Positions 58,485 to 64,000 of a stretch of 64,000 nucleotides of DNA are shown here, piece by piece. The first letter of the stretch is position 1; every line of letters starts with the position of its first letter. The notes beneath the pieces were generated by a model that was not told the DNA's origin, searched no databases, and saw only the letters and a list, made by a program, of their open reading frames with translations. The translations under genes and the position numbers were made by a program. The stretch comes from Lepidostoma basale. Its lineage: Eukaryota > Arthropoda > Insecta > Trichoptera > Lepidostomatidae. The stretch covers positions 62,001 through 126,000 of the forward strand of contig JAHDVF020000493.1 of the NCBI GenBank assembly GCA_022606425.2, read 5' to 3'.

Positions 58485-61400
58485 TCTGGGAACCGACACG
58501 AAAGAATACTAGAAACAGAAGCCATCGATGTTCGAAGAATGCCGTTGGCTAACTGTGTATCGCAAATGATAGGAACTGGAGAAGTATTGATTCCCCACCA
58601 CCAGAAGTGAGAAACTTTATTTTGGATCGAAGCTATTTTTTTATAAACTAGTTTGTTTTTCATTTTCCGTGGTTGAGTGGGTTATGACAGTGATAGGCTG
58701 TTCTGTTACCACCGAGAGAGCTATCCTGACGGGCGTCTCGGGTGTTTGTAATTAAGAGATGTTTAATATTGAATCAGGACATTACTTTGGTGTATTCTGT
58801 TAAGACAACCGTTGTTTTTCTCGATGTTATCGAAGCATACCGAGGGCCGCTCCCTGTGATAGACCATTCTCATCATTGAATTGCGTGTGTTCCAAAGAAT
58901 CAAGCCTAAAAATTTATTGATCTCATTTTATGTAATGAAGAGTGAGTTTAAAATGTTCACAAATGTGCCAACGTCTTGTAAATATGCCGCATTGTGGTGG
59001 TGTTCGGATGCCGATCGTGATTTTGTTGGCCATGTAATTAATGTTTAGTCTATATGTAGGCTCCTAGTTTGTAATGCTTCATTTTTCTCTATTTTACGAA
59101 CATACATTATTTCAATCGTTTTCAATGAAGTTTTAGACTCTGCTAACCTTCTTCGTAAATGTATTTTAGTTGAATTATTAATATATAAAGACTTCGGCGT
59201 TCATGCATACTGTGGTATAAAAACATTAGATTTGATTTGAGGAGAATGCAACAGACGATTTTCATTCATCTCTATTTGGAAAAAAATGTCATTGTACTGC
59301 GCCACGTGCGTCCTTGGGTCGGGGAACAGTAAAACATATGATGGACTGAAATTGATAAGCAAATTGAACTATACATTTTGGAGTAATTTTTAAATGAAAT
59401 TGTAGAATGTAGTTTACGGAGGAAGAGACTTTGGTTCCCGACCCGTTCTGTAAATATATTTCCTATTTTTTTACAATCTTGTTTAAGCGGTGTAGCATTT
59501 GCAGCGATCTGCGATAGTTTTCCATTGATCTCCAATAGTTAGGATAGGGAATCGGAGCAGGCTGTCCTTCAGAGTTGCCCCTCCCCCTCTATTTTTGTAA
59601 ATATATTATTAAAATATTTTGTACATTATTTTGCCTTATTCCCAAAGTCACGATAATGTCGAGTAGAGCTAACCTTAAAGTGACCATAAAAATTATCACT
59701 GAATGTGTTTCAACATTGAACTTAAAAAATTGCAGATGTCTCTTTTGATATGCCTATTTACATTCTCTGTAATATCTAGCTACATCCATATTTTAAACAT
59801 AATCTAGAATAACAATGTGTGTAATGAAAGATTTTTCATTGTAGAATTTCTTTTCACTTGCAAACAAGCTTCCCAAATTAACTATGTCCTTATATTCGAA
59901 ACTACGACTCAGCAGAGGTAATGCTTTAATGATGTAGTTTTATTTTTCCTTATGTAAAATGAAAGCACTAGATTAATAATCGGATTTCGTGTAGATACTG
60001 CCAATATGTAATTTTAATTATTTTCTCTTAAAATCCCGAAGACTCGAGGTCTATTTACTGCTTTGTTAATACTCTGCTTCTCCTGTATATAGTTTTATAT
60101 TATTATTAGACTTGGATCTTCGCAATTGTTCTTGCGAAGCCTTATATATATTAAGAGGTGTCTTTTTCTTAAATTTAAATTAATATATTAGATTAAAATT
60201 TAATGATATTTTAAAATAGAGAGTAGTTGCTTTAGAAAATCGTCTCTTTCCATGTCATAAACATGTTTGAAGTATAATAATATATTTCAAAAAAGATTTC
60301 AGCCATTTAAATGATATGGTTAAAGCAACTACTCTATATATTTTTTTATAATATCAAAGCGTTTCTGTGTTGAAAATGTTGACGTCAAAAAAGTTGCTCT
60401 GGAAAATTTACTGCATTTACTTTTCACACTTTTTTTCATTCTAGACATTTCTATTATAAGGATTAATTGTATCTCAATAGAGACGAAGACGTAATTTTTT
60501 TTTTGGAAACAGAATATGGTAGCCGAGGCGTTTTACAAGACTTTTGACCTGTCATTGGTTGGGTTAAGCGATTACTTTATGTTAACAACATTCTCCATTC
60601 CGCCCTTCTTACTACCACCACGTCTGACAAATTTTTGGACTTGTATATATGCTACTATTTTTTAAATAACTTCGCATTTTTTTTATCAAACTACACTAGC
60701 GCCATCTATTAAGATTATTTGTAAGCATTAAGCAGAAAATCTTTATTAATGCAATGTGAAAGGCTTACGCAATTATCACACTGCTAGACAAAATAATAGA
60801 CTGCTTCTGTTTCAAAAAAAAAATTACGTCTTCGTCTCTATTGAGATACAATTAATCCTTAAAAATGATTAACCCGCAATGGGTAAAAACCAGTATTTGT
60901 ATACAAGTATTTGTATACATTCAATCAAACAAATTTCTATTATACTCGTAAGCTTGGGAGTAAAGTGAATTTATTTGCTTTTCTTTGCTCTTTCTTGCAG
61001 ATGTAAACACATTTATCTATTGTTATTTTACTAAAATTAACTCATGCTATGCTCAAGTGAAGTAAAATTATCTGTATACCATGTCTTGGTAAAATTTTGG
61101 AAGCACTTTTGATTGACGTCTACGCGCATCAAAGCGACACTGTGATGGCCCCAGGCAAAACCAATCCTTTCACTTGATCTCGGGTTAGAATAAGAACATA
61201 CTTAATTTGTAATGTTAACATTTTATTAGGCGCATCTTTCAAGAGACAATGTTTAATATTTGGATCAAACATAAAAGGGCATTACACATTGAATTATTTC
61301 CATTATTGGTTTGCTTGTTACTTGATTTTGCCATACTATTTAACCTACTATATAATATACTGTACAATCTTTTGCATTCTAATACATCATAGTAATAATA

Positions 61401-62110
61401 AAAAATAATCAGATTTCTAATGTCCTAGTGCATGTACGATTAAATATGATTCTGACATTTTGTAACGAACAATAGATTTTTTTGCAGACTAAATTTAATT
61501 AATTTTTTTACTAGTCATTGAAATCAGTGACTGATTTTTAGTCTTGACTAGTAATAGAAATATAATGTTTCTTGCAAAAGAGTATTTTAAAAGAAAGGAA
61601 ATACATATTATACATATATAATTGTCTTGTAGTGTACCCCTCATATAAATATAATCAAAACCTTCAATGATACACATTATTTAATATTTGTTTGATTATG
61701 CCTGATGCGTATAACCTAAGATTTTAAGTATTTTTACTTTCAAAATATTAGAAAGTCTATAGTCATTTCTTGACATTAATTCAATTACATACTTGCAATT
61801 AGTAATGTTCTGTAAATTTTGCATAATCCATACATACTTTTATTTTGTAAGATTATACACACCGAGTGAATCAATAATTAAGCAATGATTGAACAACGCA
61901 TGAGAGATTAAGTCCTCAATAATGTCATTCTATTTTATTTGGATTCCAAAAAATCACCAAAATCCGTTCTTAATTCAAAAATATACTTTGATCTTGTGGA
62001 ACATAACTTAATGGAATTTTTTATTATTATTTTGTTTCTTGCTATTCATTTTAGCAGCTAAGATGTTTGCCAACTTGGATCAAAAATGTTGTGAATAAAA
62101 ATTTTATACA
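58485..62110 (+). other. Probable 3' untranslated region and downstream flank of the host gene
   Basis: About 3.6 kb almost free of the LINE/SINE families that fill the rest of the window, apart from one MITE-1 at 60455. No ORF of note. An AATAAA signal at 62094-62099 (gtgaataaaaattttatac), followed by A-rich sequence, could end the transcript; earlier weak signals are possible. Confidence 0.4.
60455..60935. mobile_element. MITE-1, most complete copy
   Basis: Left aaggattaattgtatctcaa, tagagacgaagacgtaattt and right aaattacgtcttcgtctcta, ttgagatacaattaatcctt are inverted over about 50 bp. Internal cttttgacctgtcattggtt and cgcaatgggtaaaa end motif as in other copies. Confidence 0.8.
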
Positions 62111-62405
62111 AAAAAATAAAAAAAACAATTAAATATAAAGAAATAAAAAAAATTGTTCTTGATCCATGTTGCTTTCATTTTCTGTTGCGATATTAATTTA
62201 CTCTGTAAGTTTTGTTAGTTAATACTGTTTGTTATTTTTTTTAGTTATAATAAAATATAAATTTATTGAAATGTATTATTTTTAAAATAAATAAAATAGT
62301 CACAAGGTTTATATAAAATAATAATTTGTTTTATTAATTCTTTCCCTTTCTCAATTTTACGAATCATGGAGTCGCCACTAAAGAGTTCAGTTTTAAATAT
62401 TACAC

Positions 62406-62868
62406 TAACTAACTAACCATCACGTCGTCTCTCCGAAGAGGTAAGCAGAAAGATTAAAACGCCACACTATTATTTCACGACATCTTTATCTCGATTCCTC
62501 CACATTCATACATTGTGTTATGCACGCACGTCGATTTCTCCGAATACTTATGTAGTCCACAATACATTTGATTGATTTGATTGTGGCACATTTTACTCGG
62601 TCTTCCTCTATGTCTTGTTCCATATACATCGTAAACATACTTTCTTTACCATTCTTACATTAATCATTCCTTCCATGTGCCCAAACCATCTTAATGACCC
62701 TTTCATTATTTTGTTCATAACACTATCAATCGCAGAGTATCACACATTCGTCTAAGAGATCTCATTTCTACTGCATTTATTATTTTGCCAGTTCCATGCT
62801 TCGCTTCCATACTTAAGGGTCGGTACCATTGTGCACTGCCATTTTAGCTTTTTTGGATATGTTTTATC
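62406..62868 (-). mobile_element. LINE A (GTTA-tailed) fragment
   Basis: Reversed tail and hairpin (aactaactaaccatcacgtc, tctccgaagaggtaagcaga), last codons, RWFGHME region, WNWQ region to LMYGSE. Several frameshifts. Ends exactly where a plus-strand copy begins. Confidence 0.75.
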
Positions 62869-63292
62869 CCTTATGTATGGAAGCGAAGCATGGAACTGGC
62901 AGAAGGAAGATGGGAGCAGAATAAATGCGGTAGAGATGAGGTCCCTAAGACATATGTGTGATAGAACGATGTACGACAGAATCTCAATTGCTGATATTAG
63001 AAAGGAATATAGAGCGAAAGAAGGTATTATGAACAAAATTATGAAAGGATCGCTGCGTTGGTTCGGACATATGGAGCGCATGGGTGAAGAAAGAATGGTT
63101 AAAAAAAAGTATACGTTAACGATGTAAATGGAGTACGGAGTCGAGGTAGACCGAGGCATGGCATGACTAAATTAATCAAATTTTAAAGGTTGGTCATGTC
63201 AGAAGCCGGAAGAATCGACGTGCGTGTATGAATGTGGAGGAACCTAGAGAGGTATGTAAGGACAAAGTAGTGTGGCGGTCCATTCTCTGCCT
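62869..63292 (+). mobile_element. LINE A (GTT-subfamily) fragment, head to head with the previous copy
   Basis: LMYGSEAWNWQKEDGSRINA, MRSLRHMCDRTMYDRISIAD, KGSLRWFGHMERMGEERMVK, then frameshifts and the final codons, broken at the hairpin (ctctgcctaccactcg) where a scrap of the FVYLGS-type region follows (63297-63330). Confidence 0.75.
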
Positions 63293-63394
63293 ACCACTCG
63301 CCCATCTTTTGTAAACATACTACCCAAATTTTCCTTTCTCTCATCTATTTCAAAAAACTTTAATCATTCAGACAGTTCTGGAGTCGCCATACAA

Positions 63395-63440
63395 GAAGAG
63401 ACAACCCCAAGTAAATGGGACAGGGCTATGAAGAAGAAGA
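63395..63440 (+). mobile_element. Possible GAA-tailed LINE 3' end
   Basis: aagtaaatgggacagggcta, then tgaagaagaagaagac. Short purine tail after WDRA-type codons. Family unclear. Confidence 0.35.
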
Positions 63441-63599
63441 AGACTACATACCTTCCTGGTATTAGCATTGAAATTCGTCCATACATAATGTTATCAATAA
63501 TTTATTTTTATATTCTTAAAATTGCACCCACAGCACACTTCTCACACTTGGCAGTGAAAAAAAAAAAAAGCTATATATAGGTATAGATAATATTTATTT

Positions 63600-64000
63600 A
63601 GGGGAGATGTAGGCAATGGGAGTCAGTTGGCAATGGGAGTCACCCCTTTAATTCGAAAACAATACGCGTGATGGCGGTTTCAGTGACGTCATATGCTAAC
63701 TGTTTGCCGGTAACATCCGCGGTATGCAGCTTAGTCAGTTCGCATCACGTGCTAGAGAGTGGTAGACGTAACAAGTTTTCGGGCCCTTCTGATCTAATTT
63801 TTCGAGTGGACAAATCCGAAGGTAAGGATCAAACTACTGAGTGTTTCTTTTTGCGCTTGTGATATGTAATGACTAAAGCATTTTAGATCGTGATTTCAAA
63901 CTCATTTTACCACTATCACTTTTACTTTTATGTCAAGGTAGGTTTTTTCTCTTTTTTACCGATGTAGGCAATCGGAGTCAGGTGACCCTTATTGTTAACA
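63600..64000. repeat. Unidentified repeat with a recurring ggcaatgggagtca phrase
   Basis: gtaggcaatgggagtcagt, ggcaatgggagtcaccc (63610-63645) and gtaggcaatcggagtcaggt (63965-63985) repeat directly. Between them is a mixed-composition stretch with a tcagttcgcatcacg initiator-like match. The element appears to continue beyond the window. Confidence 0.35.

Overview
The window looks like repeat-rich, AT-rich nuclear DNA of an insect. A moth or butterfly is my best guess, with low certainty; it rests on AT content and the mix of RTE-like and CR1/Jockey-like LINE tails, tRNA-derived SINEs, and mariner, hAT and pogo-like elements. There is no bacterial-style operon, rRNA, CRISPR array or phage. Most open frames are pieces of retrotransposon ORFs.

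Only one host gene can be supported. It is on the plus strand from 48001 to 58484, in three coding exons (48001-48139, 55055-55437, 58317-58484) whose splice phases agree. It encodes a 229-residue protein of unknown family with a Pro/Ser/Arg-rich middle and one C-terminal membrane segment, so it is a probable tail-anchored protein. A GC-richer promoter-like stretch lies upstream (about 47340-48000) and a long repeat-poor 3' region lies downstream (58485 to about 62110).

The rest is layered repeats. Positions 1-2600: a 236-bp tandem duplication, a palindromic MITE, a tRNA-SINE and a GC-rich island. 3500-8340: 3' ends of several GAA-tailed LINEs and one GTTA-tailed LINE. 9.0-9.8 kb: an internally deleted mariner. 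10-17.7 kb: LINE tails and the first full copy of a short element (called SINE-A here). 18.2-20.4 kb: an inverted-repeat element with hammerhead-like motifs at both ends, next to a reverse-transcriptase gene split by another LINE. 21.6-28.5 kb: the best-preserved GTTA-tailed LINE copy, an hAT MITE, a near-perfect 261-bp palindrome and several nested LINEs. 28.5-33 kb: a cluster of tRNA-SINEs. 33.7-46.9 kb: LINE tails, SINE-A copies, a second hAT MITE and a pogo-like MITE split by a LINE with a 21-bp target duplication. The introns of the host gene also hold LINE, MITE and hammerhead-like insertions, two of them very close to splice sites.

The most interesting signals are (1) about twenty dispersed short motifs of the form CTGANGA-n-stem-GAAAC-palindrome-H, which resemble minimal hammerhead ribozymes linked to Penelope-like elements, and (2) a short non-coding element whose last ~55 bp, including a small C(TTCG)G-type hairpin and a (GTTA)n tail, match the 3' end of the dominant LINE. 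That is the expected relation between a SINE and the LINE that mobilises it. Family letters (LINE A-I, G2, SINE-A, SINE-t, J, MITE-1) are labels made up for this report.
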